Assembly (NCBI RefSeq): GCF_032362555.1
Contig: NC_083519.1
Coordinates: forward strand, 1,815,501 to 1,879,500
Direction: 5' to 3'
Origin: Amyelois transitella
Taxonomy: Eukaryota > Arthropoda > Insecta > Lepidoptera > Pyralidae
DNA length: 64,000 nucleotides
Of this stretch, positions 53,101-59,739 are shown piece by piece (position 1 is the stretch's first letter; each line of letters starts with the position of its first letter). The translations under genes and the position numbers were made by a program. Below the pieces are notes generated by a model. The model worked only from the letters and a program-made list of their open reading frames with translations, was not told the DNA's origin and made no database searches.

Positions 53101-56100
53101 GTTTTGTCCAAGACCGCTCGGTGGTATGTCAAATCTGCTTTGCGCAGGTTGAGCGACTTGATTCCACGGCTGTTGTAATGCATTAACCATAGTGCCACCT
53201 AATTGATGCTGGAGTATTTGAAACAAATTTCCGGCGTGATTATGCGACGGAGTTGTGTTGACAGTCAACGCAGACATAGCGGGAGGGTTTGGTTGTATAC
53301 TCGTTTCGGTCGCTATATTCTTTTGCGTTAATTCTGACAACTTTATTATTTCCTGAAGCAGCAGTTGTTTTAATGGTTCTATTTCGAGTTTGTGGCGGAC
53401 GCTAGTGAGGGGCATCCCGTTAGCCCCGAGCCCCGGGCCTATGGAATTTAATTTGTCGGGTAAAATTGTAGTGTCTTGCCACTTGTCAATTTTTACGATC
53501 ATAGTCCTAGAGTATAATTCTCTTTGGTTAAACATTGATACCGCCTGAAAGGGAATTCCATACTAATATTACCTATATAGAGAAACGATTAAGGTTTATT
53601 TTTTGTAACGAATAAACTGAAACTAAATCTATTTTGACGAAATTTGATACAGAAATCGAATAAACCTTCAGGAATAATAGGATATTTGTTGCGGAGATCA
53701 GACGGGAGTAGCTTCGTGTTAAACCTGACTTAACCAATCCAGAATCGTGGTCTCAGACGGATCGTAGGCCCGATTGTAAGTCTTAGAATTCTTCTTTCAG
53801 GAGATGGACTAGCAACCTGCCCCTTTTTTAACCTCAATTCCATCATTAAGCCATACAGCTGAACATTTCGTCTTCTATCTTTTCGAGACTGTGGACTCTG
53901 TCTGCCATGTTACTATATGAGTATGTATGAGTTACCTGAACAGCTTCAACGGGATGGTCATACAAAATCTTTCCATGCACCTTCATGCCATCACTCTTCG
54001 ATAAAGAGGCAGCCACCACGTGGCCGGCATAGCTGAATATTTCTCTTAGTTTGGTTTCAGTCACTTCTGATGACAGCTGGAATATAAATTAAATACAAAA
54101 CGATAAATAAATATGGTTATTGTATAGGTGTGGAGACGATGAATGAAAACAGGTTGACTAAGCAGATATACATGGAGGGTGTGGAGGGAAAGGTCGGAGT
54201 GGGAAGACCTAGACGAACGTATCTTGATCAAATTAAGGACGTCCTGGTAAAGGGTCAGGTCAAAAGTACCCGAAACTGCCGAGCTTGCATGAAGAGAGTT
54301 ATGAATGTGGATGAAGCGAAGGATGAAGAGAAGAAGAAGTATGCAGAGATCGTGGCAAGTGGAAAGACGTAGTCTCTGCCTACCCCTCCGGGAAAGAGGC
54401 GTGATTTTATGTATGTATGTTGTATGTTTTACTCATGGTGCCATGAAGAGTTTTATCTTTCTATTGCACCAACATTCAACAAGGTTCTTGATCCCCTGCA
54501 ACGGTTCTGGATGTCACGAAGGAGTCGCTTCATATAAAAACCTGATTTACTTAATTTAGGATCCATAGGTACCTATGCCCTGGGCTCCTTTAGAGTGGTA
54601 AGGACGCAACCAGGACTAAATCCAGAAGGAAGAAGTGTATATTGTTTATTATTATATTTTATATTATATTATTATATTGTTTATTTAGATAAAGATTAAG
54701 TTGAATATGTACTTACATTTGAAATATGTATCTTGTTTCCTAGCGGCGGGGTGATACCAAGGGCGTTCAGAAATTGTTCACTCAACCCATACTTTTCATG
54801 TTCAGACCAATCGCCTGCTTTGAGCTTTTTCGTTTTGTCCCTATTGTCACCTATAATTCTAATGGAATAAGAGTTACAATTTGGAACAAAGCAATGTTCC
54901 ACTGAGACACCGTTTTAACGCGCGAAAAACTATCACTTTCATATCAAACTAATATGATAAAGCTGAAGAGTTTGTTTGTTTGAACGCGCTAATCTCAGGA
55001 ACTACCGGTTCCAATTGAAAAATTCTTTTTGAGTTGAATAGACCATTTATCGAGGAAGGCTTTAGGCTATATAACATCATGCTGCAACTATAAGGAGCAA
55101 AGAAATAATGGAAAATGTGAAAAAAGGGGAAAATCATTCATCCTTGTGGGCTTCAATGATGCCCAATAAAACTAATCCACGCGGACGAATTTGCGGGCAC
55201 AGCTAGTTTCATAATAAAAAACGAAACAACGATAGTTTTCCGCGCGATAAAAGCGGCGTCGCGCGTGCCACGCTATGTGGGCTGTACTACTAAACTGATT
55301 GATTTATCATAATAATACCTTGTCCTGGCTTTGCTTCTTGCTTTGGCTGATAACAGTTTCACTGAAATAAAAAAAAAACTAATGTTAAAACATAGAAATT
55401 CTATTTTTGAAATACAGCTGTACGACTTGATGAGGCTGCCTGTCGTAAGATCCGTAGCGGTGGAGCAGAGTTGTAAGGAAATATAGACCAATAGGATTGC
55501 AAAGTGTTTATATTATGCAATCCTATTGGTCAATATTTCCTCGGTTATCTGCTCTGCCGCCCGGCGCCGCGTCAATGGACAGGCAGCTTTAGTGATCTTA
55601 GTCATCTGAAAATAGGTACTGGAATGAAGTCGCCAACTAAACTTAGAGAAATATCTTAAGTGACCTCATTCTGCGAAGTCAGTTAATTATTCACTGTTAT
55701 ATGGCCGTTGTCCTGAATATGGACTCTGGTAGCTTGAATTGTGACTGTAGTTGGTCAAAAACTTGGTGGTAGAACAACATTCTGCCATGCAGACAGAGCC
55801 TTAGCCCACTGCTTTTCAGTCGCTCAGTGACCACTGACCATTGTAACATGATTCAATTTTTTTGAGGTAAAATAAAATATTATGTGCATATTTAATTCCC
55901 GTATTATTTACTAGCTGTGCCCGCAACTTCGTCCATGTGGAATAGTTATTTTGGGCATCATTGAAGCCCTCAAGGATGAAAATTTTCCCCATTCTTTTCA
56001 CATTTTCCATTATTTCTTCTCTCCTAATGTAATATGTTATATAGCCTAAAACTGATAAACGGTTTATTCAACGCAAAAATAATTTTTCAATTTGAATCAG

Positions 56101-57079
56101 AAGTTCCTAAGATTAGCGCGTTCAAACAAACAAACAAACTCTCCAGCTTTATAATATTAGTATAGATAACAGTAACATCTAGATAATTAATACCTGCTTT
56201 GGGAATGACCAAAAGTCTTTTCCCTTCGACCTGCATTCCTTGTAACTTCCTCATCGTGATCAGACAAGCACTTTCAGTCAGAAATTGGAAAATAATCTCA
56301 CTTTTTAATGGATTTTTAGCAATATTCATCTTGTGCACGAATAGTAGTTGTGTTTTTGTGTCCTGTAATAAAAATACATGAATGTATTGTACATACATAT
56401 AGTCATGTCTATATATTCCTTTACAGGATAGATAGAGCCAATAGTCTTGAAATGACTGGAATTCACTGAATTCCAAGTTTTTAAGCCATTCCCTTAGTCA
56501 ACTTTTAAGACATCCACGAGAAGATACAGATAAAGAAGGATACAGAGTTGTCCTATTCTAAAGTGCCAGAAATTGCAAAGTATATATAAAAATATTCTTA
56601 CTTTAGGTTTACTGATGTAATACTTGATACTATTTATGTATTTTTGTGAAATTTGATTTATTTATTAGCATACATATGAATACAATATTATTACATATAA
56701 TTTATGAACAAATCAATACAACAAAAGCAACAAAATTGGAATAACTTACGATCTCTGGAACAGTTTTTTTGATAAATGCTTGGTAATCTGATATTTCCCA
56801 GTGGGCTGGCAAATTAACAACACATAAGAAACAGTCCTCATTAAGTAAATCATCATCAACATCATCATGATCCTGGGGAGATCCACCATGTCCTGTAACA
56901 AATTGCAGTAGACTAAGATTTCATTGAAATGTAAGAAAATAAATCTTTTTACTAGTTACAGAAGGTAGGTATCATGGTTTCGAAAGAAAAATGCATAAAT
57001 AAATTTTATTTAAACACGATTTCATTTTAAAAGTTTATGAAATTGATCGCCTAGCTTATACACGAAACTTACCAGCCAT
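50116..57079 (-). CDS. rump: RNA-binding protein with three RRMs, hnRNP M / MYEF2 / rumpelstiltskin type, divergent
   Basis: Minus-strand model, 5' to 3': 57079-57073, 56892-56750, 56362-56194, 55361-55319, 54858-54717, 54076-53936, 53544-52863, 52406-52318, 51668-51541 and 50167-50116. All borders are GT-AG and phases fit, giving 531 residues. RRM1 lies at about 24-106 (CFLCVVNLPAHWEISDYQAF, then a degenerate RNP1 LKSEIIFQF). RRM2 is at about 162-239 (KIHISNLSSEVTETKLREIF, HPVEAVQAVSMFNQRELYSR). RRM3 is at about 465-531 (MLVFTNLPSSVTSKALVNKM, GRAIVRFQDVKDAQ). The hnRNP M family is recognised by EAVQA(I/V)SMFN, the following MxVKxD, the GPGLGANGMPL motif after RRM2 and a last RRM at the very C-terminus. 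Family members bind mRNA; fly rump takes part in nanos RNA localisation. RRM1 and RNP1 motifs are unusually eroded, so a fast-evolving orthologue or a paralogue is possible. Confidence 0.8.
50170..51540. other. last intron of the rump-type gene, with repeat scraps
   Basis: It contains a SINE A 5' part at 51027-51110 (+, GCGCCGTGTGGTCCTCAGCA), a Helitron-like family H piece at 51247-51365 (-, TTGCTGTGCCCGCGTC to TTTCTTTGCTC) and a SINE A 5' half at 51375-51470 (-, ending GTCTCGGACCCACACG). The rest is unrecognised. Confidence 0.5.
51541..51668 (-). CDS. rump: rump-type gene coding exon 9 (RRM3 core)
   Basis: Acceptor TTAATTCCAG, donor CAGAG|GTGTGC. It encodes LPSSVTSKALVNKMSEVGEL, then KFAEITSQGRAIVRFQDVKD AQ, with RNP1 in the form GRAIVRFQ. 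GC-rich compared with the flanking DNA. Confidence 0.85.
51745..52196 (+). repeat. two SINE family A copies in tandem with an (ATGT)n run
   Basis: Positions 51745-51917 are a 3' half ending in an expanded TATG/TGTA microsatellite. Positions 51927-52196 are a full copy starting GTGCCGTGTGGTTCCCGGCA. Same orientation, in an intron of the minus-strand gene. Confidence 0.82.
52318..52406 (-). CDS. rump: rump-type gene coding exon 8
   Basis: Acceptor TGTTTTACAG, donor ACAAAT|GTAAGT. It encodes DDFDVERLSDLEKSDRQNAM and TSSDMLVFTN, the linker and the first strand (RNP2) of RRM3. Confidence 0.82.
52490..52595 (-). mobile_element. RTE-type LINE 3' fragment
   Basis: Minus-strand match to the LINE tail: GGTCTAGACGAACGTGCTTT, TGATCAAGTCAGAGACGTCC and GGTGAAGGGTCACCTTGTAC. 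Confidence 0.6.
52863..53544 (-). CDS. rump: rump-type gene coding exon 7 (end of RRM2 and long linker)
   Basis: Acceptor CCCTTTCAG, donor AAGCCAG|GTAAAT. It starts AVSMFNQRELYSRTMIVKID, closing RRM2. Next comes the family motif SIGPGLGANGMPL, then a Gln/Asn/Pro-rich linker with two copies of SRFD(I/V)PPS and Met-rich stretches (MYGSMGQMASFQQNALM), comparable with the Gly/Met-rich linker of hnRNP M. Confidence 0.9.
53675..53930 (+). repeat. SINE family C scrap and SINE family A part
   Basis: Positions 53675-53765 share TGTTGCGGAGATCAGACGGG and AACCTGACTTAACCAATCCA GAATCGTGG with family C. Positions 53780-53930 are a family A core and tail part (GGAGATGGACTAGCAACCTG to AGTATGTATGA). Confidence 0.6.
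53936..54076 (-). CDS. rump: rump-type gene coding exon 6 (RRM2)
   Basis: Acceptor ATATTCCAG, donor GTTCAG|GTAACT. It encodes LSSEVTETKLREIFSYAGHV and VAASLSKSDGMKVHGKILYD HPVEAVQ, the middle of RRM2 with RNP1 VHGKILY. Confidence 0.9.
54125..54422 (+). mobile_element. RTE-type LINE 3' end, best-preserved copy
   Basis: It reads GRPRRTYLDQIKDVLVKGQV KSTRN and CMKRVMNVDEAKD before the stop, then CTGCCTACCCCTCCGGGAAA GAGGCGTGATTTTATGTATG. The terminal 40 bp resembles the 3' end of SINE family A. An AAGATGAAGAGAAGA insertion shifts the frame. Confidence 0.75.
54490..54612 (+). repeat. SINE family C, 3' part
   Basis: CCCCTGCAACGGTTCTGGAT, GTCGCTTCATATAAAAACCT GATTTACTTAATTTAGGATC and GGACGCAACCAGGACTAA are collinear with 14710-14850. 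Confidence 0.6.
54717..54858 (-). CDS. rump: rump-type gene coding exon 5
   Basis: Acceptor TATTCCATTAG (chosen because the next AG, eight bases on, would give an immediate stop), donor TCAAAT|GTAAGT. It encodes RIIGDNRDKTKKLKAGDWSE, then HEKYGLSEQFLNALGITPPL GNKIHISN, leading into RRM2. KYGLSEQFLNALGI is a strongly family-like segment. Confidence 0.88.
54946..55207 (+). mobile_element. Helitron-like family H, full length
   Basis: Starts AAACTAATATGATAAAGCTG (first bases decayed) and ends GCGGGCACAGCTAGT. Inside are TTCATCCTTGTGGGCTTCAA and ACGCGGACGAATTTGCGG. Confidence 0.7.
55319..55361 (-). CDS. rump: rump-type gene coding exon 4 (43 nt)
   Basis: Acceptor TTTATTTCAG, donor GGACAAG|GTATTA. 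It encodes VKLLSAKARSKART, a basic linker after RRM1. Short, but it restores phase exactly between exons 3 and 5. Confidence 0.75.
55433..55591. mobile_element. fold-back (MITE-like) element
   Basis: The left arm GGCTGCCTGTC, GCGGTGGAGCAGA and AGGAAATATAGACCAATAGG (55433-55501) is mirrored on the right by CCTATTGGTCAATATTTCCT, TCTGCTCTGCCGC and GACAGGCAGC (55516-55591). The inner 26 bp match at 25 positions across a 14-bp loop; the outer part is less exact. No coding capacity. Confidence 0.7.
55910..56168 (-). mobile_element. Helitron-like family H, full length
   Basis: Minus-strand copy from TATCTATACTAATATTATAA to GGGCACAGCTAGT. It lies in intron 3 of the rump-type gene, close to exon 3. 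Confidence 0.72.
56194..56362 (-). CDS. rump: rump-type gene coding exon 3 (RRM1, second half)
   Basis: Acceptor TTTATTACAG, donor AAAGCAG|GTATTA. It encodes DTKTQLLFVHKMNIAKNPLK, then SEIIFQFLTESACLITMRKL and QGMQVEGKRLLVIPKA. The RNP1 octamer lacks the usual glycine and aromatic pattern. Confidence 0.85.
56392..56590 (-). repeat. SINE family A, decayed, core missing
   Basis: The tail part (CATATAGTCATGTCTATATA) and the 5' part (TTAGTCAACTTTTAAGACAT CCACG to GTGCCAG) are joined with the central 90 bp lost. Confidence 0.6.
56750..56892 (-). CDS. rump: rump-type gene coding exon 2 (RRM1, first half)
   Basis: Acceptor TTTGTTACAG, donor GAGATC|GTAAGT. It encodes HGGSPQDHDDVDDDLLNEDC and FLCVVNLPAHWEISDYQAFI KKTVPEI, an acidic lead and the RNP2 strand of RRM1. 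Confidence 0.86.
57073..57079 (-). CDS. rump: rump-type gene coding exon 1 (start codon, 7 coding nt)
   Basis: AAGATGGCTG|GTAAGT: the ATG and four more coding bases, then a consensus donor. Joined to exon 2 it gives MAGHGG. The 5' UTR continues to the right; no clear initiator was identified. Confidence 0.72.
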
Positions 57080-57504
57080 CTTATTTTTGAGCTTCTTAAT
57101 TTTTTGTATTTATCACCTTTTGCTCATTAACATAATATGCTAACTAAATTATTATTTTTCCACTTTTCTAAATATTTGCTAGTATACATACGCGACTCCG
57201 CGTCCAATATCTTAAAAATAATTTGACACTGTCACTGTCAGTCATAAAAAGGTATGTTATGACATTGATACCTCTAACTTTTTTAAATAACATGGTGGGT
57301 ACATACTTTTTTAAGAGCGCTAATTATTTAAAAATCCTTTATTTTAAATTTTTTTATCGTGAATCGAAAATAATGTCCTCATGATAATCCAAAAGATATG
57401 ACGTTGTTTTTCTCTTAGTTCGAATAATTTTTATTCCTTACTGGGTAGGCAGAAATTGAAATATCACATTTAGCTGAATGGATGTTACACACAATATGCA
57501 ATAA

Positions 57505-57722
57505 CATACATACATAAAATCACGCCTCTTTCCCGGAGGGGTAGGCAGAGACTACCTCTTTCCACTTGCCACGATCTCTGCATACTTCCTTCGCTTCATC
57601 CACATTCATAACTCTCTTCATACAAGCTCGGCGGTTTCGGGTACTTTTGACCTGACCCTTTACCAGGACGTCCTTAATTTGATCAAGATACGTTCGTCTA
57701 GGTCTTCCCACTCCGACCTTTC
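57505..57722 (-). mobile_element. RTE-type LINE 3' end
   Basis: The minus strand encodes MGRPRRTYLDQIKDVLVKGQ VKSTRNRRACMKRVMNVDEA K and VCRDRGKWKEVVSAYPSGKE A to the natural stop, then the GGCGTGATTTTATGTATGTA tail. The open frame is complete to the end here, so this copy best shows the LINE ORF2 C-terminus. Confidence 0.8.
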
Positions 57723-57724
57723 CA

Positions 57725-58375
57725 ATAAATTTACTTATTTTATGTTTCGTATGTGTCGGTTATTGATGACATACACATGAGTATTGGATAGGTACCTATA
57801 TACCTAATTGAATCATTTTTTATGTTGTCCCAAAAAGTCTCCCGAAAGAGGAAAATATACACAGTAATGTTTTTAAATCTGTGGAAGTATTTATGACAAG
57901 GATCTCCTAACTGATGTTTTTATCTTATGGCGAGGACTAAATAAAAATAGACACTGGCAATAATAAGCTCCTGAAAAACATACTTAAAACCGCATCTATA
58001 TCCCTTGCGGGATAGGCAGAGACTACAGTCTTGAAAATACTGAAAGGTTCAGCTGTATTTTAATATGATGGATTGGGATTCAAATAGTGACAGTTTGCTA
58101 GAAGAGAACAACAAGAAGAATCCGAAGAAGTTTGATAAAAAATAATATGTCTTAACATATAGACAAATACATAAAAGTATGCCTTTTTCCTGGTAAGGTA
58201 AATAGAGCTAATATTGTCAATTCCACGATCCGTATTGCGAGTTCTTAATTATTTTAATTTAGTAGATACTTTAAGATTGCGAGTGAAAAATAAATGCCGC
58301 AGGCCACAACGATCCATGAGTGCTGTCAAAATAGATTATTTCAAAATTTGAAGTTTTAATTTAGTCACTAAATAT
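57725..58375. other. intergenic; one SINE A fragment at 57985-58110 (-)
   Basis: The fragment runs from AAACCGCATCTATATCCCTT GCGGGATAGGC to AATAGTGACAGTTTGCTAG. The following 270 bp up to the ATG at 58381 are unrecognised and should hold the promoter of the small ORFs. Confidence 0.5.
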
Positions 58376-58380
58376 TTATT

Positions 58381-58626
58381 ATGAAAAAACAAAAATTTAT
58401 AAGACCTAACATAATCAGCCCTGGTAGGTCGTCTTTTGCATACAATTTTAAATATCTAGTTGCAGAAAATAAGCGTCTGCAGCATTACTTGCTGGAGGTC
58501 ACGACCAACCAACATCAGGAGATGTGCCGGGCCATTGACCTCAAAGAGAAAAATTTGAGGCTTAAAGAACAAATTCATAAAGCCAAATTAGAAGCCTGTA
58601 AATTAATAAACGGGAAAGCTTCGTGA
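58381..58626 (+). CDS. small coiled-coil protein A, shugoshin-like N-terminus
   Basis: 81 residues, ATG to TGA, no intron needed. A basic lead (MKKQKFIRPNIISPGRSSFA) is followed by a predicted coiled coil at about 24-75 (FKYLVAENKRLQHYLLEVTT, DLKEKNLRLKEQIHKAKLEA). It aligns without gaps to ORF B downstream: AEN, then L at +3, E at +9, A at +21, L at +24, E at +26, N at +28 and L at +31. The same spacing fits the N-terminal PP2A/cohesin-protecting coiled coil of shugoshin as I remember it. No C-terminal SGO motif is present. AATAAA lies at 58654. The function is inferred from a short coiled coil, which is easily misleading. Confidence 0.6.
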   Translation: MKKQKFIRPNIISPGRSSFAYNFKYLVAENKRLQHYLLEVTTNQHQEMCRAIDLKEKNLRLKEQIHKAKLEACKLINGKAS

Positions 58627-58653
58627 GGACAGCTTATTAATATTTCAAAGCTT

Positions 58654-58659
58654 AATAAA
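58654..58659 (+). terminator. possible poly(A) signal after ORF A
   Basis: AATAAA in CTTAATAAAATC, 28 bp after the ORF A stop and before ORF B. If used, ORF A has its own transcript. Confidence 0.3.
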
Positions 58660-58701
58660 ATCTAGATTTGTCTCTATAGTTGTAATTGATTGAAGAAAAA
58701 T

Positions 58702-58926
58702 ATGCTGCATTATTATGAAAAAATACGAAAACTGAAAGCTGAAAACGATTATCTAAGGATACTCATAGAAGAATCCAAGAAGAAGCGTGCCGAGGCCACT
58801 TCCAATGCCATGAGTCTGGCAGAAGAAAACTATTACTTGGTAAATCGTCTCAGAGATGTCAATAATGAGTTACGAAAGTTGCGGCAGAAATTAAATGAAA
58901 ATGATTATGTTAGTTATTCAAGTTGA
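58702..58926 (+). CDS. small coiled-coil protein B, shugoshin-like N-terminus
   Basis: 74 residues from the first ATG (58702). The frame is open upstream only through a TTG at 58690, with a TGA before it. Nearly the whole protein is coiled coil: MLHYYEKIRKLKAENDYLRI, LIEESKKKRAEATSNAMSLA and EENYYLVNRLRDVNNELRKL. The block N-x2-L-x4-E-x2-K-x-K-x2-EA...L-x2-E-x-YYL is in the register that I recall for the shugoshin N-terminal coiled coil. It lies 75 bp after ORF A in the same direction, so a tandem duplicate or a two-ORF transcript is likely. It ends NENDYVSYSS. It could instead be an unrelated coiled-coil protein. Confidence 0.6.
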   Translation: MLHYYEKIRKLKAENDYLRILIEESKKKRAEATSNAMSLAEENYYLVNRLRDVNNELRKLRQKLNENDYVSYSS

Positions 58927-58991
58927 TGCATGTTTCACTTAGGCAAGTTGTTTAGTGTCCCGATACATATTTAGATAATTGTAATTAAGAT

Positions 58992-58997
58992 AATAAA
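58992..58997 (+). terminator. poly(A) signal after ORF B
   Basis: AATAAA in AAGATAATAAATATAC, 65 bp after the ORF B stop. Confidence 0.5.
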
Positions 58998-58999
58998 TA

Positions 59000-59580
59000 T
59001 ACAAAAGGTACTGTTGGAATTATTTTATTTGGAAGCTGTACCGTACGTTGCCCGGGCTACCTAAGCAGAAAGAATTCAGATTTTGTCCAAGGATCTATGA
59101 GACGATATTGAAACACTTAAATTTCATCATGAACTGAAACTTTCAATTGTCGCTCAGTCGGTCAAGATAAAGGTTTATAAAATTTAAAAAATTAGCAATC
59201 TCAATTCTATAATTTAGCCGTTTATCATATAGAGGAAGGACTTGACATATGTATGTTGCACTATCACTTAGTGGCTTAATTGAAAAGATTTAGTGAGCTT
59301 CCAGATAAATTATACTTAGTATGCGAGACACGAGAACTTTTAGGAATCATAACGGGAACGGTAAATGATATGTGCGAAGCTGCAAAAGAAATTTCTTTCC
59401 GTAAAAGAAAAGAAAGAAAGTTCTTTTCCCTATTGTAATTCCAGACTTGTTGTTCCTAACCAGAGGTATAGTTTGTAGGGACTAGTAGACTAGCCCTTAT
59501 TTTCATTATTTGTTCAACTACACAGTTATCAAATTATACTGTTTGTTTATCATATGGGAAGACCGGTATGATTCCTGGTT
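59000..59580. other. intergenic, no feature recognised
   Basis: Contains a tiny family A scrap near 59197-59220 (AGCAATCTCAATTCTATAAT TTAGCC). Otherwise unrecognised. Confidence 0.4.
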
Positions 59581-59585
59581 CGTTA

Positions 59586-59590
59586 TCAGT
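59586..59590 (+). promoter_or_regulatory. arthropod initiator-like TCAGT
   Basis: GTTATCAGTTGTTAGTGG contains TCAGT 27 bp before the ATG at 59617. No TATA box is seen about 30 bp upstream. TCAGT is a weak signal on its own. Confidence 0.25.
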
Positions 59591-59616
59591 TGTTAGTGGG
59601 TATTGACACGGCACGC

Positions 59617-59719
59617 ATGGCTCGCGCTCGCGCAGCTGCACTGATTTGCGTCTGCGCACTCTTCGCGAACGCTGCGGCGAAACCTGCGCCCGCGCCGCCT
59701 CGGAGGGGTGAAAATAAAG
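59617..59719 (+). CDS. candidate first exon of a secreted protein (signal peptide)
   Basis: The ATG opens MARARAAALICVCALFANAA AKPAPAPPRRGENK, a short basic start, a hydrophobic stretch and a plausible cleavage site after ANAAA. It is GC-rich compared with the flanks. Possible donors are GAGGG|GTGAAA (exon end 59707) and ATAAAG|GTTCGA (59719); if unspliced, the frame stops at 59739. No continuing exon was recognised in the remaining 4.2 kb, so the gene probably runs out of the window. The family is unknown. Confidence 0.45.
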
Positions 59720-59739
59720 GTTCGATTTTTAATTTATAG

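Noticed and set aside
54851..54858. Alternative acceptor ATTATAG for rump-type exon 5
   Set aside because: Joining there would place a TGA directly after the junction.
58690..58701. Longer start for coiled-coil ORF B
   Set aside because: It relies on a TTG codon with an in-frame stop just before it; the first ATG is at 58702.
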